Of a stretch of 64,000 bases of DNA, positions 48,152 to 57,729 are shown one piece after another (the stretch's first letter is position 1; each line of letters begins with the position of its first letter). The translations under genes and the position numbers were made by a program. The DNA lies in NCBI GenBank assembly GCA_018136815.1, contig CM030931.1:62001-126000 (forward strand), written 5' to 3'. Under the pieces are notes generated by a model. That model did no database searches. It saw only the letters and a program-made list of their open reading frames with translations, and was not told the origin of the DNA. This DNA is from Isochrysis galbana (lineage: Eukaryota > Haptophyta > Isochrysidales > Isochrysidaceae).

Positions 48152-48532
48152 TCACAGCGATCGCACCTTAGCGTGTCGAGGCGCGATGGCTCTGAGCCCC
48201 CTGAATGCGATGCACTGCCGCCCACGCTGCGCAACAAATCGCTGCTGCGCCGCCGGCCCTCCTCCCACGCCGCATAGGCCTCTGCCTGCGCCTGCCTTTC
48301 GCCAGTGCCAGTGCGCCAGCTCCGCCTCGCCACACTGCCACCTGTGGAGCAGCTGCAGGAGGCGATCACGGTGCTGGGGCAGGCGTAGGGCGGACTGGGT
48401 GAACGCAAGGGCGGCCATCATGGGCTCGGGCGCGGGCGGGCGGCCGCGCAGGCGGCGATCGCTCCGGAACTGCCGCACTCGCGCGACGGCCAGCTCACGC
48501 AGAGCGGCATTGTCATGCGCGGTGGGGTCCAT
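48152..48532 (-). CDS. Possible small gene, helical basic protein
   Basis: From ATG 48532: MDPTAHDNAALRELAVARVR, then a basic and helical stretch through RLPQHRDRLLQLLHR. The uninterrupted frame gives 126 residues, but after the LLHR codons composition worsens. A GT (CACAG|GTGGCAG) and a later AG (GCGAAAG|GCAGGC) 46 bases apart would splice in phase into a better-looking frame, QAQAEAYAAWEEGRRRSS, ending at 48079. So either a 126-residue ORF or a two-exon gene with a very short intron. No family is recognised. Confidence 0.35.
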   Translation of the reverse strand: MDPTAHDNAALRELAVARVRQFRSDRRLRGRPPAPEPMMAALAFTQSALRLPQHRDRLLQLLHRWQCGEAELAHWHWRKAGAGRGLCGVGGGPAAQQRFVAQRGRQCIAFRGLRAIAPRHAKVRSL

Positions 48533-48592
48533 TGTCGAACACGCGATGACTACAGGTTCATAGGCAGAGGGCCGTTCGATCGAGCCGGCTGG
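48533..48592 (+). repeat. Inverted duplicate of 53890-53949
   Basis: TTGTCGAACACGCGATGACT ... GGCAGAGGGCCGTTCG is the reverse complement of sequence at 53890-53949 with a few differences. It overlies the putative promoter of the small gene. Confidence 0.85.
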
Positions 48593-48718
48593 GCGGTAAA
48601 CACGCCCCTCCGGTCGTGATTGTTTAATATTCTTACCGCACTCGCGGCGAATGGAACAATGGAACCACTACATACTACACGTATAGTACGCAGCAACTAT
48701 CGTTAAAATGATAGGGTC

Positions 48719-48866
48719 ATGGAGCGCGCCATAGCCCCCGAGAGTTCCACTCACCTGGCCTCATGTATCGCGACGGAGCCCGTCTTCGAATTCATAGAAG
48801 GACTTCTGGGGATTAGCCTTAGGCCGGGATCCGAAATAGCCCAACGTCTTTTCTGCTATCAGGTGT
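48719..48866 (+). mobile_element. LINE ORF2 fragment preceded by an ATGGAGCGCGCC string
   Basis: 48732-48866 matches the LINE ORF2 at 59796-61331 (reverse of about 60140-60275), encoding APESSTHLASCIATEPVF and the following residues. It ends abruptly at CTATCAGGTG. The 12 bases before the match, ATGGAGCGCGCC, equal the start of the MERA ORF1 at 43570, so the fragment may be an internally deleted MERA-LINE element. Confidence 0.7.
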
Positions 48867-49085
48867 CAACTCGACGAGCGTCGACCTCGTGTGGGACGTG
48901 TCCCCACGGCGTCATCGACCGCTTCACACCCCCCTTCGTCATGTAGCCATTGCGCGCCTCCGAGATGTACTTCCGGAGCTCGGTGCCGCGAATGTCGATC
49001 TCCTTCTCGCTCATCATGACTCTGTCGCTCGCCGTGCTGCGAAGGATGATAGTCTTGATATAGTCCGGATGTAGTATTGTGCGAG
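48860..49085 (-). pseudogene. Fragment related to the orphan protein at 34.3 kb
   Basis: Minus-strand codons give RTILHPDYIKTIILRSTASD, then a Lys/Glu-rich stretch, clearly related to the segment at 34576. No start codon is present in frame before the satellite array begins. Function unknown. Confidence 0.4.
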
Positions 49086-50515
49086 GGGGTAGGGGGCCCC
49101 CCAAACTATGGTTTTTTTAATGGACGAAATCTGACACCTTTCCGCGTGAGGGGGTAGGGGGGGAAACCAACAACTTTCTCGAGGCGGTGCACGACTTGGC
49201 GGGGTGGGCTGCTCGACCGACGTTCATTCCCCAGAAAGTTGTTGTTTCCCCCCCCTACCCCCTCACGCGGAAAGGTGTCAGATTAGCCCTCCCCCCCCCA
49301 AACTATGGTTTTTTTAATGGACGAAATCTGACACCTTTCCGCGTGAGGGGGTAGGGGGGGAAACCAACAACTTTCTCGAGGCGGTGCACGACTTGGCGGG
49401 GTGGGCTGCTCGACCGACGTTCATTCCCCAGAAAGTTGTTGTTTCCCCCCCTACCCCTCACGCGGAAAGATGTCAGATTAGCCCTCCCCCCCAAACTATG
49501 GTTTTTTTAATGGACGAAATCTGACACCTTTCCGCGTGAGGGGGTAGGGGGGGAAACCAACAACTTTCTCGAGGCGGTGCACGACTTGGCGGGGTGGGCT
49601 GCTCGACCGACGTTCATTCCCCAGAAAGTTGTTGTTTCCCCCCCTACCCCCTCACGCGGAAAGATGTCAGATTAGCCCTCCCCCCAAACTATGGTTTTTT
49701 TAATGGACGAAATCTGACACCTTTCCGCGTGAGGGGGTAGGGGGGGAAACCAACAACTTTCTCGAGGCGGTGCACGACTTGGCGGGGTGGGCTGCTCGGC
49801 CGGTGCGACTTCCCCAGAAAGTTGTTTGGTCCCCCCCCCTACCCCCTCGCGCGGAGAGTTGTCAGATTTCAATCCCATGTACAAGTGGGCGTTTACAACA
49901 AAAGGAACACCACGAAGGGGACCTCCTCCCAATCTGACACATTTCCGCGCGAGGGGGTAGGGGGGAAACCCAACAACTTCCTGGAGGCGCTGCACGACTT
50001 GGCGGGGTGGGCTGCTCGACCGGCGCGCCTTCCCCAGAAAGTTGTTGTTTCCCCCCCCCTACCCCCTCACGCGGAAAGGTGTCAGATTAGCCCTCCCCCC
50101 CAAACTATGGTTTTTTTAATGGACGAAATCTGACACATTTCCGCGCGAGGGGGTAGGGGGGAAACCCAACAACTTCCTGGAGGCGCTGCACGACTTGGCG
50201 GGGTGGGCTGCTCGACCGGCGCGCATTCCCCAGAAAGTTGTTTGTTTCCCCCCCTACCCCTCACGCGGAAAGGTGTCAGATTAGCCCCCCCCCCAAACTA
50301 TGTTTTTTTTTAATGGACGAAATCTGACACCTTTCCGCGTGAGGGGGAGGGGGGGAAACCAACAACTTCCTGGAGGCGGTGCGCGACTTGGCGGGGTGGG
50401 CTGCTCGACCGGCGCGCATTCCCCAGAAAGTTGTTTGTTTTCCCCCCTACCCCCTCACGCGGAAAGGTGTCAGATTAGCCCTCCCCCAAACTATGTTTAA
50501 AGTTGTTTGCCCCCC
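49078..50515 (+). repeat. Satellite array, about 193-bp units with internal dyad
   Basis: AAACTATG(G) recurs at 49103, 49300, 49493, 49686, 50102, 50295 and 50488 (steps 197, 193, 193, 416, 193, 193). Each unit contains ATCTGACACCTTTCCGCGTG, a G-run, AACAACTTTCT, a 60-70 bp spacer with GACTTGGCGGGGTGGGCTGC, then AGAAAGTTGTT, a C-run and the inverse CACGCGGAAAGGTGTCAGAT. Each unit can therefore fold into a hairpin with arms of about 50 bp. The unit near 49860-49930 has a different insert. Frames inside are not genes. Confidence 0.92.
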
Positions 50516-50591
50516 CCCTGAAGAGGTCGCCGGCGTCTTCACGTGACTAGGTCGGTGGGCATCCCCCTTCCTGGGGAGGTCGCCGATGTCT

Positions 50592-51161
50592 TCATGTGAA
50601 TAAAACCCGTAACGAAACGCACAGACACAAACACGATGTTACGAAGCGCGCGTTCTTGGGGCACGAAGCGCGCGTTCCTGGGGCACAAAGCGCGCGCGCG
50701 TTCCGGAGCCTTTCCTCTCGCCGGCTGCGCGCGTTCCGGAGCCTTTCCTCTCGCCGGCTGCGCGCGTTCCGGGGGGCCCCTCCCCCTCCCCCCTTCCTCG
50801 CGCCGTGCCTCTCCCTCCTGCATCTCAGATGGAGTTTTCGGACCTTGATCCCCTCTGCGAGGCTCGCTGAGTATGCGAAGAGCGCGGACCAGAACTCATG
50901 GAAGTCTTCTTTGGTCTGCACATCCAGGTTCAACTCGATGCTGTGGCACGTCTTCCTCGAGTCGGTGTTCTGCAGCGCGGAGCTCACCTCCTCGTCCTTG
51001 TGCGCGTGCAGCACGTCCCCCGCCAACCCCCTCACCAACAGTCTGAAGATTTTGCTGAAGTTCTTCAGTGGCAATTTTACAACTAACTTTTTGGTGGATT
51101 GCTCCGTTGTGGAGTCGGAGTCGCGAGAGAGGAGAGACAAGGCAAGGTCTCTATGCGCCAT
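50592..51161 (-). CDS. Unknown protein fragment near the LRR gene
   Basis: From ATG 51161: MAHRDLALSLLSRDSDS, then a basic helical region (KKLVVKLPLKNFSKIFRLLV) and SIELNLDVQTKEDFHEFW, ending in KVRKLHLRC. After about 115 residues the frame enters a 30-odd-bp tandem repeat (GCGCGCGTTCCGGAGCC near 50690-50770) and low-complexity Arg/Glu. The first part looks like genuine coding and is divergent from the LRR gene at 51459, 298 bp away. It may be the start of another LRR-family gene cut by repeats. Family not recognised. Confidence 0.4.
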   Translation of the reverse strand: MAHRDLALSLLSRDSDSTTEQSTKKLVVKLPLKNFSKIFRLLVRGLAGDVLHAHKDEEVSSALQNTDSRKTCHSIELNLDVQTKEDFHEFWSALFAYSASLAEGIKVRKLHLRCRRERHGARKGGGGGAPRNARSRREERLRNARSRREERLRNARALCAPGTRASCPKNARFVTSCLCLCVSLRVLFT

Positions 51162-51288
51162 CCGAGTTGCCTGCTGCTCTGAATGCTCCCCTACAGAAAA
51201 AAGAAAGGGGGGGGCGGTGGGGAGGGAGCGGGAGGGGAAGCGCGCAGTGGGCGAACGTGAGAGGGGAGAGAGCGCGCGGAGAAGGGGG

Positions 51289-51443
51289 TGCTGCCGTCTC
51301 GGCCAAGCGGGAGGCCTCCTCAGGTTGCCGCGTTGGGGTTGTGGGAGGCAACCCCCTCTTAGGGATGCTCCTCTTCCGCTTGGTCAGCAAGGGCGGCTGC
51401 GCGCCCTTCCCAACCGGGTACCAAATGAAGGCAAACGACCTTT
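51289..51443 (+). repeat. Left 155-bp direct repeat flanking the LRR gene
   Basis: TGCTGCCGTCTCGGCCAAGC ... GGCAAACGACCTTT is repeated with only a few mismatches at 53581-53735. It ends 15 bp before the LRR start codon. Confidence 0.93.
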
Positions 51444-51458
51444 ATTTTCTTCAGCGTT

Positions 51459-53171
51459 ATGGGAACAATCATGAAAAAGGCGAAGAACGATTTGACGGAC
51501 AGGGAGCTCTCACGAAAACTAATCTTGGGCAACTTGGCAGTGAGCGCACTACAAATATTCGATCAGCACCACCCACACGAGTGTGAACTTGAAATCACAA
51601 ACACCAACATCCATTTGTTGAACCGGCCATGTCAACGTGAGAATCTCCGTTTCCTTCCAAGCCCGGGAGGTCATCCCTTCCGGTTGAAAATTAACACATC
51701 GGATGCACGCATATGGAGTCACGTATCCAAGCGACCCATTCGCGTATCCAGTCTCTGGGTCTTGCAAAATCACAATGAGCATCTGCGGAAACTACAGAAG
51801 GTCAACCTGATGGGCCTGCACACTCTACAGCTTGGCCGGTTCGCCGAGGATCAAGTCGTGTCGCAAGCGGATCAGGTCATATCGCAAGAGGCGACCACCT
51901 TCATCAACTCCTACTGTGGAGCCAGGGTTCCCCTCAAGACTTTGATATTTCGGAACATAAGCGTATTCAGTGCGTTGCTACAAAATAGCAAATTGGATTG
52001 TCTCAAGAATCTCGTGCTTGTCTCCCGCCCACTGGATTCTAATAAAACGTGCGATTTTATCGAGGCCTTGCACAATGAGATAGTCGTAAAGAAAAACACT
52101 CGCACTCTGGGAAACCTTGAGAAGCTCGTCCTCAACACCGTCAGTATTGGCGAGGACATACGCATGTTGAAGGATTGTATAATCGAGGGGCAGATGAAGA
52201 CGACGCTGAAAGAGCTCAATCTCAATGACAACGGTATAGACGACAGGGGCCTCGTCGAGGCGTTATCAGACGCCCTCGGGGCCGCTGCAATCGAAAAGCT
52301 CCACCTTCGACTCAATGCACTAGGAGATTTCGTCCCATTGTTGCCTCCTTCATTGAAGGTCCTCAATCTGAGATCGTGCGGCATAACCAATCCTGGGATG
52401 GAGAAGCTGATAACTAACGCCCAAAGGGCAAGTCTGACGGAACTTGATATAAGTAATAATGAGTTCGATTGGAGAGGCATGTGTCAATTCATGAAATACG
52501 CACACCACCTCTCCGAGCTAAAGACACTGTCCATATCGGAAAACAATCTAGGTCGGCAAGGGCTGCAAGCATTCGCATCGAAAGTGAACGAACTCCAGAA
52601 TCTGTCCCATCTCTATGTGTCAGATATTGCTTATCGTGTGTCAGATGTTGCTCATCGTGCTCACGACATCAAGGAAATTTGTGAGCGCATTAATCTCAAG
52701 AGTATTGAATTGGATCGTGTCAATGAAGACGAATTTAGGGTTCTTCATAAACACCTAGAAAAGTTAGATAGATTAATAATAAAAGTGTGTCTTACAACAC
52801 ATACACCCCTTTTAGCAGAGCTGTCGAATTTGAAGGAGTTGCACTTGGAACGTGCACACGCGTATCAGATTTTGAGGCTGTTGCCTAGATTGAAGGTGCC
52901 TACCCTTCGTGCGCGATCCTGTGGATTCACGGACAAACATATGGACGATCTGATCGCAATGCTCAGTGCGAATAAGACGCTCACGAAACTCGATTTGTCT
53001 CGAAACCAAGGTATCACAGATGGTGGATTTCAAATACTCGCGAACGCTGTTGGCGACGGAAGGCTCAAGCTGGATTCTCTGGTATTGGAGTGGACTGGAA
53101 TCAAACAGGAGACGATGTCTCGTCATTCGACAAAACATCCATTCGTATGGAGTGAACGAGTATTAGGGTGA
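51459..53171 (+). CDS. Leucine-rich-repeat protein, ribonuclease-inhibitor type
   Basis: An intact 570-residue frame from ATG 51459 (MGTIMKKAKNDLTDRELSRK). Repeats of the RI type run from about residue 115 to 545. Clear units include LKELNLNDNGIDDRGLVEAL, LKVLNLRSCGITNPGMEKL, LTELDISNNEFDWRGMCQF, LKTLSISENNLGRQGLQAF and LTKLDLSRNQGITDGGFQIL. No signal peptide, membrane segment, kinase or NACHT domain is visible, so it is probably cytosolic and mediates protein binding. GC content is lower than in the flanks. Direct repeats of 155 bp lie on both sides, the left one touching its 5' end, which suggests that the gene moved or was duplicated as a unit. It may belong to an LRR-only family or be detached from an NLR. 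Confidence 0.8.
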   Translation: MGTIMKKAKNDLTDRELSRKLILGNLAVSALQIFDQHHPHECELEITNTNIHLLNRPCQRENLRFLPSPGGHPFRLKINTSDARIWSHVSKRPIRVSSLWVLQNHNEHLRKLQKVNLMGLHTLQLGRFAEDQVVSQADQVISQEATTFINSYCGARVPLKTLIFRNISVFSALLQNSKLDCLKNLVLVSRPLDSNKTCDFIEALHNEIVVKKNTRTLGNLEKLVLNTVSIGEDIRMLKDCIIEGQMKTTLKELNLNDNGIDDRGLVEALSDALGAAAIEKLHLRLNALGDFVPLLPPSLKVLNLRSCGITNPGMEKLITNAQRASLTELDISNNEFDWRGMCQFMKYAHHLSELKTLSISENNLGRQGLQAFASKVNELQNLSHLYVSDIAYRVSDVAHRAHDIKEICERINLKSIELDRVNEDEFRVLHKHLEKLDRLIIKVCLTTHTPLLAELSNLKELHLERAHAYQILRLLPRLKVPTLRARSCGFTDKHMDDLIAMLSANKTLTKLDLSRNQGITDGGFQILANAVGDGRLKLDSLVLEWTGIKQETMSRHSTKHPFVWSERVLG

Positions 53172-53580
53172 TGCTCGTAGCGGGCCATCATGAGGGGGAA
53201 GGGGGGGGATGGCTCACGAGGGTCGGGTCGTCTTTCCGTCGGCGGGCTCTTCGCCGCTCCGTCGACTCTCCGCCCCTCCGCCCCTCCGCCCCTCCGCCTC
53301 GTAGCGTGTATGTCCGTGTGTTTTTGGTGCCTCCCCTGACGTGCCGAGGCGTACCCCTTGATACTCGGAGCGCTCTCCATGCGCCGTCACACCCAAGCGC
53401 TGACGCTACACCCCACCGTCTCTGACGCCCGACGTGACAAACCCCGCGCACACACACACACACACGCCTAGCCACTTGACGTGGTCGGCTGACTCCGGCC
53501 GGTGTGCCTTCACCCGACCCAGGCGGGACGCCGCACGCACGCCGCCGGCGGCAGGGCGAGGTGGAGTTGGCTAGCGAGGT
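53172..53580. other. Spacer with CCGCCCCT repeats and a CA run
   Basis: Contains CGCCCCTCCGCCCCTCCG (53270-53300) and (CA)n at 53450-53465. No gene seen. Confidence 0.6.
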
Positions 53581-53735
53581 TGCTGCCGTCTCGGCCAAGC
53601 GGGAGGCCTCCTCAGGTTGCCGCGTTGGGGTTGTGGGAGGCAACCCCCTCTCAGGAATGCTCCTCTTCCGCTTGGTCAGCAAGGGCGGCTGCGCGCCCTT
53701 TCCAACCGGGTACCAAATGAAGGCAAACGACCTTT
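53581..53735 (+). repeat. Right 155-bp direct repeat flanking the LRR gene
   Basis: Near-identical to 51289-51443 and in the same orientation. Confidence 0.93.
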
Positions 53736-53784
53736 TCGTTAGTGTCTGGTGTAGTGTAATACTACTAGTATAACACATTATAGT

Positions 53785-53880
53785 CTTAGTGCCTACCTGA
53801 TATTAGGCTGATGTAAGGTCCTGATATCAGTCTAAGGTCTCCGATACCTGACGGCCTTTGACCTGACGGCCCATCCGGGG
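53785..53880 (+). repeat. hAT-type terminal sequence, third locus
   Basis: CCTGATATTAGGCTGATG, GGTCCTGATATCAG, GATACCTGACGGCC and CTGACGGCCCATC resemble the sub-terminal repeats at 44.7 and 35.4 kb. The inverted duplicate of 48533-48592 follows at 53890. Confidence 0.6.
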
Positions 53881-54169
53881 CGTCAGCTGCCGGCTCGACC
53901 GAACGGCCCTCTGCCTACGAGTCAGTAGTCATCGCGTGTTCGACAACCGCGTGTTGGGCACGTGGGACCCCCCGCGAGCGAACTCGGCCTTTTGTGAAAG
54001 GGACTCAACAGTCACTCAACAGAGAAGAAAATCCTGTTGAGCCCCCCCCCAGTTGAGACTCTGTTGGCACCCTCAAAATCCCTCTATCTCTAATACAATA
54101 GTCTCCCCCCATCTGCCGGGCGGTGATTCTTTTGTAGACTTCCTACGCCCCTCTCTCTCGGTAGTCCCC

Positions 54170-54371
54170 CGCCCCCGCCCCCCCCCCCCCTCCCCCCCCC
54201 GCCGCCGCCGCCCGCAGAGGGGGAGGGAAGAGAGAGAGAGAGCGGAGGGGCGCGGGGGGCCTCCCTCTCTCTCTCTCTCTCTCTTCACTCTCGCTCTCTC
54301 TTTTCATATCTCCATGCCTTCCTCCCTGTCTCTACTCTCTCTGTCTCTCTCTCTGTCTCTCTCTCTGTCTC

Positions 54372-54403
<32 letters not shown>

Positions 54404-54760
54404 CCTCTCCCTCTCTCTCCCCCCCCCATCCCTTTCTCTTCGTCTGTTCTCTCTCGTCACCTCTTCCGCCCTCGCGCGCGCCGCTCTCTCGCGATCTTCC
54501 CTTCCGTCTTTTCTTCTCCTTCCACGCCGAAGATTCGAATACTCTTTGGGGCTGACGGGCGCCACACGCCGCCGCCGAGCTCCTCTCTCTCCCGGCCTCC
54601 TCCTCCTCCCTCTCTCTCTCTCCCTTGTTCGTCCCCTCCGAGACTCCTCCCCCCCTCTCTCTCTTCTCTACCCAGGGTCCTTTTCTTACTCCTTCGCCAC
54701 TGTCCCTCTCTCTCCTCTCTCCTCTCTCCTCCTCTCTCCTCCCCCCATCCCCCCCCGCAG
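54170..54760 (+). repeat. CT-rich tract upstream of the E2 gene
   Basis: C-runs, (CTCTCTGT)n near 54335-54385 and long CTCTCC stretches lead into CCCCCCGCAG just before ATG 54763. A tract ending in CAG looks like a splice acceptor, so it may be the end of a 5' intron or an acceptor for a spliced leader. Transcript data would decide. Confidence 0.8.
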
Positions 54761-54762
54761 CA

Positions 54763-55046
54763 ATGCTCCGCCTCGCCCCTCGCCGCCTGCCCTCCCTCCT
54801 CCTCCCCGCCGCCTCCTCTCTCGACATCTGTCCTTGCCGCCGCACCAGGTGCTGGGCCTCCCAGCGCTCTCTCCCACCATGACGCAGGGCAACATTGCCA
54901 AGTACCTCGTCCAGGTGGGAGACTCAGTCTCTGCGGGAGACCGGATCGCAGAGATTGAGACTGACAAAGCCACCGTCGACTTTGATGTGACGGACGAGGG
55001 GACGGTGGCCAAGATCCTGGTGGCGGAGGGGACGCATGATGTTCAG
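54763..55046 (+). CDS. Pyruvate dehydrogenase E2, exon 1: presequence and lipoyl domain
   Basis: Dihydrolipoamide acetyltransferase transfers the acetyl group to CoA in mitochondria. ATG 54763 opens an Arg/Leu-rich presequence-like start ([18 protein letters not shown]). The lipoyl domain is in another frame: [18 protein letters not shown] ... [16 protein letters not shown], with the lipoyl-lysine at 54966-54968, and [11 protein letters not shown] before the intron. LPPH followed by a PALSPTM segment is characteristic of pyruvate dehydrogenase E2. The presequence and domain frames differ, so one indel lies between about 54770 and 54825, or the true start is elsewhere. The exon ends at CAG 55046, phase 0. 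Identity is firm; the start is not. Confidence 0.8.
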
Positions 55047-55591
55047 GTGCCCCTCATCCAACGTCAGAGAAGGGTCGGGGGGAAGGCGAAGGGGTGGCGG
55101 GGGGAGAAGGAGAGGGGGGGAAGGGGGGAGGAGGGGGGGGAGGAAGACTGAGGGAGGACTCGCTAGAGGCGTCCGGATCGACGTGTCGCTGTCCGGAGGG
55201 CATGGGGGGCAGGCAGATCAGCAGAGATTGGTCGGGGGCGCGGTGCTGCCGCGCTGAGGGGCTGGACACGGGCGCAGTGTGGTCCGGAGTCTGCGGAGCA
55301 CAGCGACCATCGGCATACACACAAGGAAGGAAGAAGGTGCAAAAGAATCTGGTACAAGAGGGGGGCGGGGGGGGTATGCGGGCGGGTCTGCTCTCAGCCT
55401 GGTCGCGGCCTGGTAAACCAGCGCATGGGTACAAGGCTAGCTGCGTCCAAAGGCAAAGGCCGGCGGTAGGAGTGCGCGGGAAGGTAGGGCACGCGCCGCC
55501 GGGAGGGGGAGATGGGCGGCTTTGAGCACTTTCGGAGCGTGGGTAAAAGGCTTTGCTGATCGCGTGCACACGCCGCCGTGCTGCGTCATAG
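55047..55591 (+). other. Spliceosomal intron of the E2 gene (545 bp)
   Basis: The donor is CAG|GTGCCC and the acceptor is GTCATAG|GTTGGC. Splicing joins HDVQ to VGTPIIVL, recreating the conserved E2 sequence at this site. The intron has G-runs and C-rich inverse segments but no gene. Confidence 0.8.
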
Positions 55592-55861
55592 GTTGGCACA
55601 CCCATCATCGTCCTCGCCGACAATGCGGCCGATATCGCTGCCTTTGCAGACTTCACAGTGGAAGGCCCAGCGGCTACGCCGGCACAGGAGCCGGCCGCCG
55701 CGCCGGCGCCGGCGCCCGCCCCCGCTGCCGCTCCCGCCGCGCCCGCCACCGCGTCCCCCGCCGCGCCCGCCGCCGCGCCCGTGCAGCTTTCACCGGGAAG
55801 CATGCCCGCGATCAGCGGACGCATCTATTATAATGAGACTAAGGGGTGGTTCAGGGCATGA
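55592..55861 (+). CDS. Pyruvate dehydrogenase E2, exon 2: end of lipoyl domain and Ala/Pro linker
   Basis: The codons VGTPIIVLADNAADIAAF and DFTVEG complete the lipoyl domain. About 45 residues of Ala/Pro linker follow (PAPAPAPAAAPAAP), typical of the swinging arm in E2 enzymes. The frame then continues to a TGA at 55859-55861. No subunit-binding domain or catalytic acetyltransferase domain can be found in the next 1.2 kb, so the exon probably ends at an unrecognised donor with a distant next exon, or the gene is cut by the rearrangement near the gap at 57071. The exon's true end is uncertain. Confidence 0.72.
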   Translation, partial: VGTPIIVLADNAADIAAFADFTVEGPAATPAQEPAAAPAPAPAPAAAPAAPATASPAAPAAAPVQLSPGSMPAISGRIYYNETKGWFRA

Positions 55862-57070
55862 GCGCCGGTTGTGGGGGAGAAGGATGCACTGCGCGGGGCG
55901 GGCGGCTCCACCAACGACGGGCTCTTCCTTGCTGTGCGAGCGGTGCCACTCGAGGCCGGCCGGAGGGCTGGAGGGCACCTTTGAGCTATTGCCGAGCTAT
56001 TGCCCCAACGAACTATCTCCGTTGGTATTCCGGCGGACGGCTATGGGACTGGTGCCTGAAGCGGCATGCGGGCCGGCTAGTGCATGGATCCAATGCGCAC
56101 CGTGAGGGTGTGCGCGGCTGCTCTCATGGTACGTCGCAAGTGCGGCTGTGCATCGCTCAGCTCGCACCGGAGCAGGCTGCCCAACTCTGTGAGTCGCGTG
56201 TCCCCGCCTCACCAGCCAGCCGCGCCCCGGTGGGCGGCGCTTAATGCGGGCTAAGAGAAGCACGGAGGTCGTCATGAGCTTGCAGCCGGTGTGAACTTGC
56301 ACATCTGGGCCACTGGCAGAGGATAGGTCCCGGGGCTCGAAAACACGCGCACCGGGCCCAAGCCTGCGAGGAATGTCGCCGGGTGTAGTCGGAGTGCGGC
56401 CGCGACATCGCCGTCGCCCGGGCGGGGGTAGTCGGGGCCGTGGGGTGTGTTCGTACTTAAGGCATTCTTGAGGCGTCGTGTGTGCTTGTTGCTTGGTGTG
56501 AAGGGGCGTGCGTTACAAACCGAAAGGGTGTCCTCGAACCATGAATGGAATCGCCCTCGGGGGCGATGGAGGCTGCCCGCCCGGGCGACGGCGACCTTTT
56601 CCGAAGGCTGTGTTAGGCGAGCACTTGAGCGAATGGTGTCACTCGGCCGCGCACTTGGTTCCCATTGGTTGGGGCCCGGATAGGGTAGTGCGAAGCAACT
56701 TGATGCATAATGGATAATGGCTCAGGCGTGCCGTTGGCGCAAACGGTCAGCGCAAATAGGCGCAAAAAGGCAGCAAGTGGTTGAGGTGTATTGAGGGCGA
56801 GCGGCTGCCTCGAGTTTTTGATATAAGATATAAGACGAATACAAGAAGACGAGTGGGCCCGATGTGCGATGTGTGGTGTGTGGGCTCTAGCTAGTCTTGT
56901 TGTAGTCGATTGAAGTCTTGCAGCTGGTGTTTTTTAGTACCCAGATAGGCGAATGGACGGTGCTTGCCACTTCTTGACATCGTCGATGCCATTGTGCACT
57001 TTGCGCCCGTTCGCGCGAGGTCATAGAATGTAAATGTGGTTTATGATCTCCGGCTGAGGCTCGTTACTGG
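55862..57070. other. Unassigned stretch after E2 exon 2
   Basis: I searched for the peripheral-subunit-binding and acetyltransferase domains of E2 in all frames and saw neither. Several short frames exist but none has convincing composition. It may be intron or spacer. Confidence 0.5.
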
Positions 57071-57170
57071 NNNNNNNNNNNNNNNNNNNNNNNNNNNNNN
57101 NNNNNNNNNNNNNNNNNNNNNNNNNNNNNNNNNNNNNNNNNNNNNNNNNNNNNNNNNNNNNNNNNNNNNN
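57071..57170. other. Assembly gap (100 N) truncating the helical-repeat paralog
   Basis: Exactly 100 N, lying immediately after the codons YEWDA of the paralog. Confidence 0.99.
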
Positions 57171-57719
57171 AGCATCCCATTCGTAGTCCGCCATCAGTTG
57201 GGCCTCCGACCTCCTCATTGGCGACGAACACATCGAAGAGCGGTTGCTAGCGCAGGTGCTACGAACAAAGCTGCTGACACTGGGCCCGATCGTCGCCGCT
57301 TCTGAGGCAATCGTGGACGGTGTGAAGGGTCCATTCAGGCTCACGCACCCGTCGAGTTGGTGCGACAGCCCGATCTCCTGTTGCTCGCCGTCTTCGACTT
57401 TCGGTCCCTGCGATCCGTCGACGCTCTCTGCGCGGCTCGAGCACTCGCTTGAGCTTTCGGCGGGTTGTGTTCTGACGAGCCGGGCGGGCGCGCTGTCCCT
57501 CTTGTGTAATCGAGGCGGGGTTGAAGCTCGAAGCCGGTGCTCTCGCGACCAGGCCGCCTGGCTGTTCTCGAGAGGGAGAGGAGGGAACGCGGTGCAGAAG
57601 CGAGCGAGGGGTGAGGGAGGGTGGCGGTCGGTGAGGTTGCCGCGTCGTCTGGATACCCCCATCATGGGCTGCAGCGCTGGCTTGCGGGGACGCTCGGCGT
57701 GGAGGGCGAGCTCGGCCAT
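57171..57719 (-). CDS. Partial paralog of the helical-repeat tail-anchored protein
   Basis: From ATG 57719 the frame reads MAELALHAERPRKPALQPMM and continues for 183 codons closely matching residues 1-183 of the gene at 45892 (MAELAHHAERPRKIALQPVM), with scattered substitutions and no break. The gap removes the helical-repeat and membrane parts. The upstream C-rich tract (on the sense strand) is shared with the other copy, so the duplication included the leader. Orientation is opposite to the 45.9-kb copy. Confidence 0.8.
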
Positions 57720-57729
57720 GCCTCGGAGG

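Noticed and set aside
49078-50515. Regular repeats that might look like a CRISPR array
   Set aside because: The 193-bp units are almost wholly repeated with no unique spacers, and the genome is eukaryotic.
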